DNA from: BOG-908 sp963692875
Lineage (GTDB): Bacteria > Pseudomonadota > Alphaproteobacteria > Acetobacterales > Acetobacteraceae
Assembly (NCBI GenBank): GCA_965198755.1
Contig: OZ240673.1
Location: forward strand, 186,001 to 250,000
DNA: 64,000 bases
Reading direction: 5' to 3'
Numbering within the stretch: position 1 is the first letter of the stretch; each line of letters begins with the position of its first letter. Below are positions 42,603 to 51,209 of this stretch, piece after piece. The notes beneath the pieces were generated by a model, which was not told where the DNA came from, did no database searches, and saw nothing but the letters and a program-made list of their open reading frames with translations. The translations under genes and the position numbers were made by a program.

Positions 42603-43618
42603 GGGGGGCGCCGGGGTTGGGGGTTGGTGGGAGTGCGGGGGGTTGGTTGGGCGGGGTGGCGGTTTGCGGCGGGGAGGCGGGCCGGGAGGGGGGCTGCCTT
42701 CGACGCGCGATTTTCGTCCGGCCGTCCGGCCTGTTCAAGGCCGGGCCGCCTTTGGCGGTCGCTTCGCGAGCCTTGAGCAGGCCGGACGGCCGGACGAAGG
42801 GCTGACATCGAAGAAAGCCTGGGAGGGCAGCCGGTGGGCGATGGTGTTTGGGGCGGTGGCGGGGGTGCTGCGGTGGGTGGGGGCGGCAGGCGGGCTGTTT
42901 TGCGGGTTGGACGGCTTGGGTTTGGAGGGGGGCGGGGGAAGAGGATGGGGAAGGTTGGGGGTGGGAGGCGGATTGAGGTGGCGTGGGGCTGGCGGGCGGC
43001 GGTGGGGGCGTGGGTGGGGTGACGGGGTTTGGGGGGTGGGAGAGCGGCGGGGACGGGCGGGGCCAGGGCGGCCAGCATGGCCTCGATCTGGGTGGGGGAG
43101 AGGTGGGGGTTGTCCAGGAGGGTGAGGGTGGTTTCGGGGTCCGTGCCTTGTGGGGTGAGGGAAGCGGCCAGGGCGAGGCGGGTTTGGTCGATGGGGTCGG
43201 CCAGGTCTGGGGGGAGGGAGAGGCGGTTTTGGAGCAGGAGGGATTGGGATGGGGTGGGGGCGCCCCAGGGGGTTCTGGTGGCGGCGACGTAGGCGGCGCG
43301 GCGGGCGGCGGCTGTGTCCGGCGCGGTGTGGGGGACCTCGCCGATGGCGCGGGCGACGGATTGCAGGTGACGGTGGATGATCTCGGCGAGGATGCAGTCC
43401 AGGCCGATGAAGTGTCGCTGGATGGCTTGGCGGGACATGCGGATGGCGAGCGCGAAGTTGGCCAGGGTGAGGGCGGCGCGGCCGTGGCGGGCCATGAGCG
43501 CGGTGGCGGTGGCGACGATGCGATCCCGACGGTCCAGCTCACGCGCGGAGAAGTGGGGGCGGTTGCCGGGGAGGTCGTCGGCCTCGGCGCGGAGCTGCCT
43601 GGGGTGGAGGAGGGCCAT
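42494..43618 (-). CDS. TetR-family regulator with abnormal C-terminal extension
   Basis: The N-terminal TetR DNA-binding domain is clear: RRDRIVATATALMARHGRAA, LANFALAIRMSRQAIQRHF (about 28-70), followed by a helical ligand domain to about residue 180. After that the 374-residue frame becomes Pro/Arg/Ala low complexity, crosses a long inverted repeat (RPAVRPAQGSRSDRQRRPGL) and runs into the hydrolase gene. The native protein was probably about 190-210 residues; a frameshift or loss of the native stop likely extended it. It may control the adjacent hydrolase. Confidence 0.65.
   Translation of the reverse strand: MALLHPRQLRAEADDLPGNRPHFSARELDRRDRIVATATALMARHGRAALTLANFALAIRMSRQAIQRHFIGLDCILAEIIHRHLQSVARAIGEVPHTAPDTAAARRAAYVAATRTPWGAPTPSQSLLLQNRLSLPPDLADPIDQTRLALAASLTPQGTDPETTLTLLDNPHLSPTQIEAMLAALAPPVPAALPPPKPRHPTHAPTAARQPHATSIRLPPPTFPILFPRPPPNPSRPTRKTARLPPPPTAAPPPPPQTPSPTGCPPRLSSMSALRPAVRPAQGSRSDRQRRPGLEQAGRPDENRASKAAPLPARLPAANRHPAQPTPRTPTNPQPRRPPCPPPPCKPQPAPPWPTPTPQAARPRSSSSPASAAT
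42713..42798. repeat. 28-bp inverted repeat (second palindrome type)
   Basis: ttcgtccggccgtccggcct gttcaagg pairs with ccttgagc aggccggacggccggacgaa with one mismatch and a 31-base spacer. It is GC-rich and unrelated to the NPE arms. Confidence 0.82.
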
Positions 43619-43732
43619 GGGTGAGGGTTATAATCACGAACGCGTGAGCTGGGTAAGGGGGTGTTTGCGTGTCGTCGGTCTCTGACCGACAGTCGCACGC
43701 GGTGAACAATTTGAGAGCTCGCGCAGCTTCGC

Positions 43733-46339
43733 CTACTGGCCAACTTCTAAGTTGGCCTCGTCGTATGACCATTCGCCATCAGCGTCTCTTCTCAGTTCAA
43801 CAAGCATCTGGTTGTGCTGAGTTTGGATCGTTCCACGCGTCAATGGGTCTGCAACTATGATTAAGTCATCTTTTTTCAGGGTTAGCATACGAAGAACTAA
43901 GAGTTTATCGTAATAGTTCTTATGCTCAAGTTTGGTCAGTTCTGCTTCAGCGGGCCTCCACTCCCCCCGTTTCAGATGATATCTGGCACGTAAGCTATGT
44001 GCCCCAGATCCTAAACCAATGGCATTCGCTAGCTTGCACGTGTCTTCAAGACCTGAGCTGTCCCCCTTTTCAATCAGAATTGCTGTCTCCAGAAGTCGCA
44101 AATTGATCCGATTCACTTTCGGCTTCAACTTTGCTCTGTTAATCGCTTTTAAAGCGCTCTCATACTGTCCTTCTTTCATCAGCTTAGCCGCTATTAAAAT
44201 CTCATACTCTCCAAACTCATCTTCCAAAGATTTCATTGCAATTACAAGTTTGTTTGCTTCTACCTGTTGACCACAGGCGCGTAAGCATCGTATTTTTTGA
44301 GCAAGAAGGCCTGTGTCGCGATTTACGCGACCCTCACCAAGAATACTAAATACGTTTAACCCAGCTTTGGGCAGCCCTTTTTCCATGTACAGTTTTGCAA
44401 GTAGCCTTCCAGTACGCTTCGTGTATGAACGGTCTTGGAGAGCTTTTTCAAGATATGGTATCGCTATATCCGGGTCACGTTTCTGGTGATAATAGTAGCT
44501 GCCAAGTATGTAGTTGACACTTGGAAGTTTCTTACTTTGCATGATTTGGACGATGTCTGAAGGATCTTCGCCTATTCGTATTAGCGAGTCAGCTCCGTTA
44601 AATAAAATCGACTCAAGCGTATCGATGGACATTGGGAGTTGAGAAGACAGGACTGAGAGGCGTGCCGCAGTTCGGAAATGGTCTTGCCAACTTCCAGTAA
44701 ACTTATGCCCTAACCTGTAGTACTGTTCTACTACATCAAGCAACGTAGCACCTGTAAGCAGCTTTTTTAATTCGTCCGGTATGACACCGTTTAACCGCAC
44801 GTACACAAAAATCAGCGCTTCCACGGCGTGTTGACTAGGCGCGCTCGACTCTAATGCGTCAGTGATGGTTTGCGCCAAGGACTCCACTCGTACCTTGGCC
44901 AACTCGGGCAAATAGTCTGATGACACTGACCGGACAATCTCGGCTACTCTGTAGCCAGCCGACATGCTGTAGTTTATAACGCAATTATCAGACATATCCC
45001 ACAAGGTTTGTGAGATTTCAACGGCAGGGTAATCGGAAAAAACCCTCACTATGGTGTCATAATCCGTCCACGGAAGAAGCCTAAGCAATGCAAGAATCTC
45101 TTGACCAAGCTTTCCAACTGCGTCGGTTGAAATAGCCTCTTGAACGCACTCCTCCTGGAAAACTCTAATCGAGTCAGGCTTGTCAGCTAATGTCTCTGGA
45201 GATCTCTGCGAACGCGTAATCAGGCTCGCTACATAATAAGCGGAGCCAGGGTGGCCATTGACATGAGGAGCTATTCGTTTGAGGGCACTCGGCGACGAGG
45301 TTGTTACCTCTAAAAGCTCCGTAAGAAGGTAAACGATATCGGGTTCTTGCATCTCCGGCACGGAAAGCTGAATAACATTCGGGTGTTCCCTTATCGACTC
45401 GGGGGCAAGAAGGCGTTCGGATATCCAAACGACGCGTACGTTCGGCTCATACCGCATTGCTCGAAACAGAAAGTTTATCCACTCTTTCAGAATTTTGGAT
45501 TGATTGCGAAGCCCGAAAGCACTTCGGATGATTACAATCTGATTTATTTCTGCAAAATGCGCTAGGTTGGCCATCAGTATGGCCGCTTGTTCAGTTGGAT
45601 CGGAAGGGAAAGCAGCTATTTGAGCTTCTGCCCATGTGGTGCCTGATTCTCCTGAAATGTCTTGTCTCAGAGCTAAAAAAAGGTCCACAGCGTCCGCGTA
45701 GCGGGCCAACTCGAATATTGGGAAGTCACGCCTACATCCTGGGTAGATTTTGGGGAGTACATTTCTGGCAATGCTGGAGCGCCCCATTTGCTGTATGCCG
45801 GCTAAGACAAGAAAATTGACAGGAATGCCGGTGTCAGCAGCCTTGGATCGAGTTTCCACAATCAATTTATTACACAATTGTTCTCTACCTACGAACAAAG
45901 GTGTGGAGGACGTGCCCTGATTGCGAAGTGAGTCTTCATGAAGATACTTCAGTAGACGAGCAATGTCGGAGTAGCCGTAGCCTGGAGGAACGGCCATGTA
46001 GCTCTGCATCCACTCGGGTGCATCGCGGTAAGTCGCGCCTTTGATAGGCACAGCAACGATGTTCAGGTGATTGCGGCGGATTTTTTGGACATATGCCACG
46101 CCCGACTCGTATTCTACCCACACGCTCTTCGACGTATCGGGGGAGACGAACATGACAAACACGGTTGCATTTAGCAAACCGTCGTCGAGCGCGTCGGTGG
46201 TATGGTCTCCCGGATTAATTGTGTTGATATCGTAAAATAGGTGAGATTTCGGGATTCGGCGAACGACATTATCGACAAAGTCTTTGTCGGAACTTGCATG
46301 CGAAATAAAAATAAGGCCCGTGGCCGAGCTTTCCGCCAT
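43733..46339 (-). CDS. TIR-STAND NTPase-TPR protein, candidate antiphage defence
   Basis: An 868-residue protein. Residues 1-130 form a TIR domain (GLIFISHASSDKDFVDNVV, FVMFVSPDTSKSVWVEYESG), with a Trp-x3-Glu pair at W74/E78 where bacterial TIR NADases have the catalytic Glu. FVGREQ at 149-154 and a P-loop-like AGIQQMGRSSIARNVL (about 180-195) begin a STAND/NACHT-type ATPase; the Walker A lysine is replaced by Arg. The C-terminal half is helical repeats (VNYILGSYYYHQKRDPDIAI, KTGRLL...LYMEKGLPKAGLNVF) of TPR type. TIR-STAND proteins are known single-gene abortive-infection systems; that role is inferred. It sits alone in an AT-richer island. Confidence 0.8.
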   Translation of the reverse strand: MAESSATGLIFISHASSDKDFVDNVVRRIPKSHLFYDINTINPGDHTTDALDDGLLNATVFVMFVSPDTSKSVWVEYESGVAYVQKIRRNHLNIVAVPIKGATYRDAPEWMQSYMAVPPGYGYSDIARLLKYLHEDSLRNQGTSSTPLFVGREQLCNKLIVETRSKAADTGIPVNFLVLAGIQQMGRSSIARNVLPKIYPGCRRDFPIFELARYADAVDLFLALRQDISGESGTTWAEAQIAAFPSDPTEQAAILMANLAHFAEINQIVIIRSAFGLRNQSKILKEWINFLFRAMRYEPNVRVVWISERLLAPESIREHPNVIQLSVPEMQEPDIVYLLTELLEVTTSSPSALKRIAPHVNGHPGSAYYVASLITRSQRSPETLADKPDSIRVFQEECVQEAISTDAVGKLGQEILALLRLLPWTDYDTIVRVFSDYPAVEISQTLWDMSDNCVINYSMSAGYRVAEIVRSVSSDYLPELAKVRVESLAQTITDALESSAPSQHAVEALIFVYVRLNGVIPDELKKLLTGATLLDVVEQYYRLGHKFTGSWQDHFRTAARLSVLSSQLPMSIDTLESILFNGADSLIRIGEDPSDIVQIMQSKKLPSVNYILGSYYYHQKRDPDIAIPYLEKALQDRSYTKRTGRLLAKLYMEKGLPKAGLNVFSILGEGRVNRDTGLLAQKIRCLRACGQQVEANKLVIAMKSLEDEFGEYEILIAAKLMKEGQYESALKAINRAKLKPKVNRINLRLLETAILIEKGDSSGLEDTCKLANAIGLGSGAHSLRARYHLKRGEWRPAEAELTKLEHKNYYDKLLVLRMLTLKKDDLIIVADPLTRGTIQTQHNQMLVELRRDADGEWSYDEANLEVGQ

Positions 46340-46518
46340 GTGGTTACTCCCGCCCTAAACATCAACGCCGCACTCGCGTTGGAAAATTTGATTGATAATA
46401 AGAGAGTGCGACAGTTCGTCAAACGTTCAAAGTAGAGAAGCGGTTTGCGTATTGCCTGAGCGCAACCTCAGAGAACATCTCTTAGCTTGGCCGGCTTCCT
46501 TTCGCTTCATCGGAATTA

Positions 46519-47028
46519 CTAACCGCCATAGAAAATCGTTTCCCCCAGCTCCCGCATGTGCAGGATCATTGCGTCCGGGCGTTCGTGTTCCGGCAGGCGG
46601 ACGTGGGCTTCGATGACCTCGGCGATGACGGGGTGGTGGTCGCCGAACTCGAGGACGGCGCGCACGGCGAGTTCCAGCACGGCGACGGCGTTGCCGAGTA
46701 GCGGGAGGCCGGTGCGGGGGGAGGTTTCGAAGGGCCAGCCGGAGAGGGTGTTGCCTTCCAGCACGGCGGGGCGGGTTTGGAAGGCCATGCCTTCGGCGCC
46801 GTCGTCGCGGCCGAGCATGTGGAGTGCGAAGAGGTTGGTGGCGCGGATGGCGGCGTAGGCGGGGCTGCCGGGGGGGAAGGCGGCGGTGACGAGGGGCGGG
46901 GCGAAGGAGGTTTGGGTGACCCAGTGGGTGGTGGCGGCGACGGGGGTGCCGTCCGCGGCCAGCGCGGTGACAACGTGCACACCGTAGGGGATCATGCGCA
47001 GGGCAAAGCGCCGATGCTGCGGGTTCAA
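46519..47028 (-). CDS. Flavin reductase family protein
   Basis: A 169-residue FMN-binding split-barrel protein: MIPYGVHVVTALAADGTPVA at the N-terminus, ATTHWVTQTSFAPPLV and the C-terminal HHPVIAEVIEAHVRL. It belongs to the flavin-reductase/DIM6-NTAB group that supplies reduced flavin to monooxygenases or acts as a stand-alone reductase. The TTG start at 47028 is the only start before the domain. No monooxygenase is adjacent. Confidence 0.83.
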   Translation of the reverse strand: MNPQHRRFALRMIPYGVHVVTALAADGTPVAATTHWVTQTSFAPPLVTAAFPPGSPAYAAIRATNLFALHMLGRDDGAEGMAFQTRPAVLEGNTLSGWPFETSPRTGLPLLGNAVAVLELAVRAVLEFGDHHPVIAEVIEAHVRLPEHERPDAMILHMRELGETIFYGG

Positions 47029-47067
47029 CCGCGCGCCCTTGCGTCAAGCGCGCCGCACGTATCCGCA

Positions 47068-47133
47068 CGGCGCACTTGAGGGAGCAAAAGTTTTTTGGTT
47101 CTTTTTTTCAAAAAAGAACTGCTTTCTTGCTTA
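47068..47133. repeat. NPE copy 22 (A half only)
   Basis: gcacttgagggagcaaaag and a GGTTC/AACTG hairpin, ending gctttcttgctta. The last triplet is the cysK stop in reverse. Confidence 0.82.
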
Positions 47134-48126
47134 CAGGCCCTCGAAGAGAACGGTCGAGATGTAGCGCTCGGCGAACGACGGGATGATGGTGACGATACGT
47201 TTGCCGGCCATTTCCGGGCGGCGGGCGAGGCGCAGGGTGGCGGCGAGGGCGGAGCCGGAGGAGATGCCGGCGGCGATGCCTTCGGTGCGGGCGAGGCGGC
47301 GGGCGGTTTGCATGGACTCCTCGTTGCCGACCTGGATGATCTCGTCGATGAGGCTGGTTTCGAGGATGTCGGGGACGAAGCCGGCGCCGATGCCTTGCAG
47401 GGGGTGGGGGCCTGGTTCGCCGCCGGAGAGGACGTGGCTGGCTTCGGGTTCGACGGCGACCATGCGGATGGCGGGGTTGCGGGATTTGAGCACCTGGCCG
47501 ATGCCGGTGAGGGTTCCGCCGGTGCCGACGCCGCTGACGATGGCGTCCACGTGGCCGTCGGTGTCGTGCCAGATTTCCTCGGCGGTGGTTTCGCGGTGGA
47601 TGGCGGGGTTGGCCTTGTTGCCGAATTGGTTGGGGCTGACGGCGTTGGGGGTTGATGCGGTAAGCTCGTTGGCGCGGGCGATGGCGCCTTTCATGCCGGC
47701 GGCGCGGGGGGTGAGTTCGAGCTGGGCGCCGAGGTAGGCGAGCATCTTGCGGCGCTCGGTGGAGACGGATTCGGGCATGGTGAGGATGAGGCGGTAGCCG
47801 CGGCTGGCGCACATGAAGGCGAGGCCGATGCCGGTGTTGCCGGAGGTTGGCTCGACGATGGTGGTGTCCGGGGTGATGGTGCCGGCCTGTTCCATGGCGA
47901 GGATCATGTTGACGCCGATGCGGTCCTTGACGCTGGAGGTGGGGTTCCAGAATTCGAGCTTGAGGCAGATGTCGGCGGCGATGTTGTCCTGGGCGGTGAT
48001 GCGGGGGATGCGGACCAGCGGGGTGTTGCCGAGGGTTTCGGCGATGCTGTCGTAGATGCGGCCGCGGAGGGGGCGGTCGAAGCGGAGGGGTTTGAGGGAT
48101 TGGCTCGCGGGAGCGTGCGTGTCCAT
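47131..48126 (-). CDS. cysK: Cysteine synthase (O-acetylserine sulfhydrylase)
   Basis: A 331-residue PLP enzyme of the cysteine synthase family. The PLP lysine lies in NPTSSVKDRIG (about 53-63), the substrate loop is PTSGNTGIG and the phosphate loop GVGTGGTLTG. It makes cysteine from O-acetylserine and sulfide. Start MDTHAPASQSLKPLRF at 48126 has GGAAGG about 8 bases upstream; a longer frame reads antisense to aat. The stop TAA abuts a palindromic half element. Confidence 0.93.
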   Translation of the reverse strand: MDTHAPASQSLKPLRFDRPLRGRIYDSIAETLGNTPLVRIPRITAQDNIAADICLKLEFWNPTSSVKDRIGVNMILAMEQAGTITPDTTIVEPTSGNTGIGLAFMCASRGYRLILTMPESVSTERRKMLAYLGAQLELTPRAAGMKGAIARANELTASTPNAVSPNQFGNKANPAIHRETTAEEIWHDTDGHVDAIVSGVGTGGTLTGIGQVLKSRNPAIRMVAVEPEASHVLSGGEPGPHPLQGIGAGFVPDILETSLIDEIIQVGNEESMQTARRLARTEGIAAGISSGSALAATLRLARRPEMAGKRIVTIIPSFAERYISTVLFEGL

Positions 48127-48198
48127 GGGTGAGGCCTTCCGGGGTGGGTGGGCGTTGTGTGGTGGCGGTTGGGCGATGGTTTCGCCAAAGTGGGGTGT

Positions 48199-48858
48199 AT
48201 GTCCAGGCGGCACTTCGACGTTACGCCAGATCTGATGTTGCGGGCGTATCGCGCGGGGCTGTTTCCGATGGCGGAGACGCGGCGGGGGGACCGGCTGTAC
48301 TGGCTGGATCCGGAGTTGCGGGGGGTGTTGCCGCTGGGGGGGTTCCATTTGTCGCGGCGGTTGCGGCGGACGGTGACGGGCGGTGGGTTTAGGGTTACGG
48401 CGGATCGGGACTTTGCGGGGGTGATTGCGGCGTGTGCGGCGCCTGGGGAGGGGCGGGAGGATACCTGGATCAACCGGGATATCGAGCGGTTGTTCACGGC
48501 GCTGCACGTGCGGGGGCATGCGCATAGCGTGGAGGTTTGGCAGGGGGAGGTGATGGCGGGGGGATTGTACGGGGTGGTGCTGGGGGGGGCGTTCTTTGGG
48601 GAGAGCATGTTCAGCGTGATGCGGGATGCGAGCAAGGTGGCGTTGGTGCATTTGGTGGCGCGGTTGCGGCTGGGGGGGTTCACGCTGCTGGATACGCAGT
48701 TTGTGACGGCGCATCTGAGCCAGTTCGGGGCGATGGAGGTGCCTCGGGAGCAGTACAAGGCGATGTTGGAGAGCGCGGCGGGGGTGGCGGCGACTTGGGT
48801 GGGGGAGCCGGAGGAGGGGGTGCTGATGGGGGAGATTGAGGGATTGCGGGCGGGGTAG
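48199..48858 (+). CDS. aat: Leucyl/phenylalanyl-tRNA-protein transferase
   Basis: A 219-residue Aat, which adds Leu or Phe to N-terminal basic residues as part of the N-end rule pathway. Visible motifs are LMLRAYRAGLFPMAETRRGD at the N-terminus, WINRDIERLF, GGLYGVVLGGAFFGESMFS and LLDTQFVTAHLSQFGAMEVP. The ATG at 48199 gives the family length and N-terminus. It is divergent from cysK with about 70 bp between. Confidence 0.95.
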   Translation: MSRRHFDVTPDLMLRAYRAGLFPMAETRRGDRLYWLDPELRGVLPLGGFHLSRRLRRTVTGGGFRVTADRDFAGVIAACAAPGEGREDTWINRDIERLFTALHVRGHAHSVEVWQGEVMAGGLYGVVLGGAFFGESMFSVMRDASKVALVHLVARLRLGGFTLLDTQFVTAHLSQFGAMEVPREQYKAMLESAAGVAATWVGEPEEGVLMGEIEGLRAG

Positions 48859-48861
48859 GAC

Positions 48862-48984
48862 GCGAGCGCTTTTTCGGGAAGAAGAGGTTTTGGTACGGCT
48901 GTCGGAGGTTTCTCCAGTCGGGTGCGCAAGAGAGTAAAAGTTTTTTGGTTCTTTTTTTCAAAAAAGAACTGCTTGCTTGCTTGT
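48862..48984. repeat. NPE copy 23 (left arm decayed, right A arm intact)
   Basis: Left: gcgctttttcgggaagaag remnants. Right: aaaagttttttggttctttt with GGTTC/AACTG hairpin and gcttgcttgcttg end. It begins 3 bp after the aat stop. Confidence 0.82.
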
Positions 48985-49011
48985 GGTGTAGGGCGGCCGC
49001 ATTTGTCGGCG

Positions 49012-49584
49012 ATGAAGATATTCTGTGCGCTCGTGTTGATGACTGGGCCGGCGGTGGCGGCGCCCAGGCTGGTGCCGGTGCGTGACGTGACGGTGGAGTA
49101 CACCGTGCAGCCGCGGGACCACGCGCCAGTGGAGGTGCGGGTGGAGATCGAGGGCGGCGGGGCGCATTTGCGGATTGCCAGCGAGGATTTGCCGACGGCG
49201 TTTCTGGTGGACCGGCCGGCGGAGGAGGCGACGGTGCTGCTGCCGATGTTGAAGCTTTACGCGACGGTGGGGATTGAGAAGTTTGACCCGGAGCGGACGG
49301 TGCTGCGGCAGGCGGTATTTGAGCGGCATGGGCAGCGGCGGCTGGCGGGGCTGGTGTGCACGGATTGGACGGCGCAGTCGCCCAATGGGCGGGCGAGCGG
49401 GTGTGTGACGGAGGATGGGGTGGTGCTGGAGGGGCAGGCGTTCGACAGGCGTGGGGTGGTGGGGAGCGTGCGGGCGACGGTGGTGCAGTATGGGGCGTTG
49501 CCGCCGGTGCTGTTCCGGCGGCCGGAGGGATATAGCAACGCGGGGTCGCTGCCGATTGGCGGGCTTGGGGGGGTCGGGAGGTGA
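49012..49584 (+). CDS. Exported protein, paralogue 1 of a tandem pair
   Basis: A 190-residue protein with signal peptide (MKIFCALVLMTGPAVAAP) and a beta-rich mature part: DVTVEYTVQP, ARLHL-like strands, then LAGLVCTDWTAQSPNGRASG and CVTEDGVVLEGQA. It shares order of motifs (GLxCTxW ... CxTxDGVxL) with the next gene, so the two are diverged paralogues. No family assigned with confidence; the layout is of DUF4412-type periplasmic proteins. It overlaps the next gene by 4 bp. Confidence 0.7.
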   Translation: MKIFCALVLMTGPAVAAPRLVPVRDVTVEYTVQPRDHAPVEVRVEIEGGGAHLRIASEDLPTAFLVDRPAEEATVLLPMLKLYATVGIEKFDPERTVLRQAVFERHGQRRLAGLVCTDWTAQSPNGRASGCVTEDGVVLEGQAFDRRGVVGSVRATVVQYGALPPVLFRRPEGYSNAGSLPIGGLGGVGR

Positions 49585-50129
49585 GGCTGGCGGCGGTGTA
49601 TGTGGGGCTGTTGGTGTGTGGGGTGGCTTGGGGGGCGGACGTGCCGGTGGTGCAGCCGACGCGGGACGTGGACGTGACGTACCGGGTGCCGGTGCCGGGT
49701 GGAGGGGATGCGTCGCTGCTGCAGCGGCTGAGGTGGTCGGCGGGGACGCGGCGGCAGCGGGTGGATCTGCCGACGTCGGGCAACTGGATGGTGCTGGATT
49801 TCGGCAATCATCGGATGGAGCTGGTGCGCGACGAGAGCCGGGAGGTGGTGGATTTGCCGGCGCCGCGGACGGCGGATCAGGCCGGCGCGGGGGCTGGGTA
49901 TACGCGGGAGGGGGACGCGCAGGTGGCGGGGTTGGCGTGCACGCAGTGGCGGACGATCGACACGCGGGGCGAGGTGACGGATGCGTGTTACACGGGGGAT
50001 GGGGTGTTGCTGCGGGCGGTTGCGGGGTCGCGGGTGTTGATGGAGGCGGTAAGCGTGAAATACGAGGCGCAAGGGGGCGAGCTGTTCGTGCCGCCGGCCG
50101 ACTACACGCGGCAGCAGACGAACCGGTAG
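49581..50129 (+). CDS. Exported protein, paralogue 2 of a tandem pair
   Basis: A 182-residue protein with signal peptide (VYVGLLVCGVAWGA), then DVDVTYRVPVPG, NWMVLDFGNHRMELV and VAGLACTQWRTIDTRGEVTD followed by CYTGDGVLLRAV, matching the preceding gene. The GTG start lies within the stop of paralogue 1 (GTGA), so translation is coupled. Conserved Cys pairs could form a periplasmic disulfide. Function unknown. Confidence 0.7.
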   Translation: MRLAAVYVGLLVCGVAWGADVPVVQPTRDVDVTYRVPVPGGGDASLLQRLRWSAGTRRQRVDLPTSGNWMVLDFGNHRMELVRDESREVVDLPAPRTADQAGAGAGYTREGDAQVAGLACTQWRTIDTRGEVTDACYTGDGVLLRAVAGSRVLMEAVSVKYEAQGGELFVPPADYTRQQTNR

Positions 50130-50137
50130 GCGGGGCA

Positions 50138-50563
50138 ATGCGGGTGGTTTTGGTGGCGATGCTGCTGGCGGGCGTGGCGCAGGAGGCTGGGGCGGCGACG
50201 CTGCGGTTGGTCGAGCGGGCCGAGGGGAACGCGACGCACGTGCATGGCGGGCCGGGTCCGGACAACGTTGGCGACGTGCTGACGTTTTACAATCCGGTGT
50301 ATGACGCGGCGAACAAGGTGAAGCTGGGGTTCGATCAAGGGTATTGCGTGCGCCTGGTGGTGGGGCGGGTTTACGAGTGCCATTGGACGCTGAGCCTGGC
50401 GCAGGGGCAGATTGCGGTGGACGGGCCGTTTCTGGATGCGGGTGACTCGGTGCTGGCTGTGACGGGTGGGACAGGGGCGTACGAGGGTGCGCGTGGCGAG
50501 ATGAAGCTGCATGCGCGTGACGCGACGGGACGTGCGTATGATTACAGCTACGATCTGAAGTGA
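50138..50563 (+). CDS. Exported allene-oxide-cyclase-barrel-like protein
   Basis: A 141-residue protein with signal peptide (MRVVLVAMLLAGVAQEAGAA) and a barrel pattern of the AOC/dirigent type: VGDVLTFYNPVYDAANKVKL, DQGYCVRLVVGRVYECHWTL, GPFLDAGDSVLAVTGGTGAY. Two conserved cysteines are present. Such bacterial proteins have no proven enzyme activity. It begins 8 bp after paralogue 2 and looks like the last gene of a three-gene exported-protein operon. Confidence 0.75.
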   Translation: MRVVLVAMLLAGVAQEAGAATLRLVERAEGNATHVHGGPGPDNVGDVLTFYNPVYDAANKVKLGFDQGYCVRLVVGRVYECHWTLSLAQGQIAVDGPFLDAGDSVLAVTGGTGAYEGARGEMKLHARDATGRAYDYSYDLK

Positions 50564-50701
50564 GTCTGGCGGTGTGTTGATCTGTCCGGGCCGCCGTTGC
50601 GGGTCTCGGTTGAGTTTGGGATTTGGTTTGAGAGTGTGAGGAGTCCGTCGGGAACGGTGATACCGGTGGGCTCTGGGAGAGATTGTTTGTTGAGTGGTCG
50701 A

Positions 50702-50838
50702 AGGCAAGCGGTTCTTTTTTGAAAAAAAGAACCAAAAAACTTTTGACTCTGCTGTCGCGCGCTCACCGGACAGAACCGCGACAGCCGTGATAAAAGCTTT
50801 GCTTCTTTTTCTCGAAAAAGATGACCTTTCTTTCTGCT
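50702..50838. repeat. NPE copy 24 (A-B, B arm decayed)
   Basis: The left A arm is GGTTC type. The right B arm reads gcttctttttctcgaaaaagatg. Centre gactctgctgtcgcgcgc / ccgcgacagccgtgat. Confidence 0.85.
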
Positions 50839-51209
50839 CGACAGGTCAGTTGCAGGTTCATCGCTGTCGCTGGCGAGAACGTTGCGACACGGCGCGACAG
50901 CGGAAGCGAACGTCTCTTGAGTCTTTCCGGAAAAGGAACGCTTGCTTGCCGCAATACCGCCCCGGCTGAGTGTCGAGTTCGGCGGCAACTATATTGCCGG
51001 ATGGTCGGCATCCGCCCTGTCGAAGTGTGTTGATCCGGTGAGCACCGCGCCACGCATAGGTAGCCAGGCTGTCATCGTGTCCGACGACAAACACCAGTTC
51101 TACGCAGCAGTTCATTCAGCCGGCGAGCCGGTTGGGGAGCGATACTGCGTCTACGAGCATACCTGCAAGCCGATGTCGTCCGTCTTGTCGCCTACGATCA
51201 GGTTGGCGG
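50839..51209. other. Non-coding stretch with palindrome debris
   Basis: No supported gene lies here. Fragments such as ccggaaaaggaacgcttgcttgccgc (50929-50954) are decayed element ends. Short frames on both strands lack convincing coding character. Confidence 0.4.
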
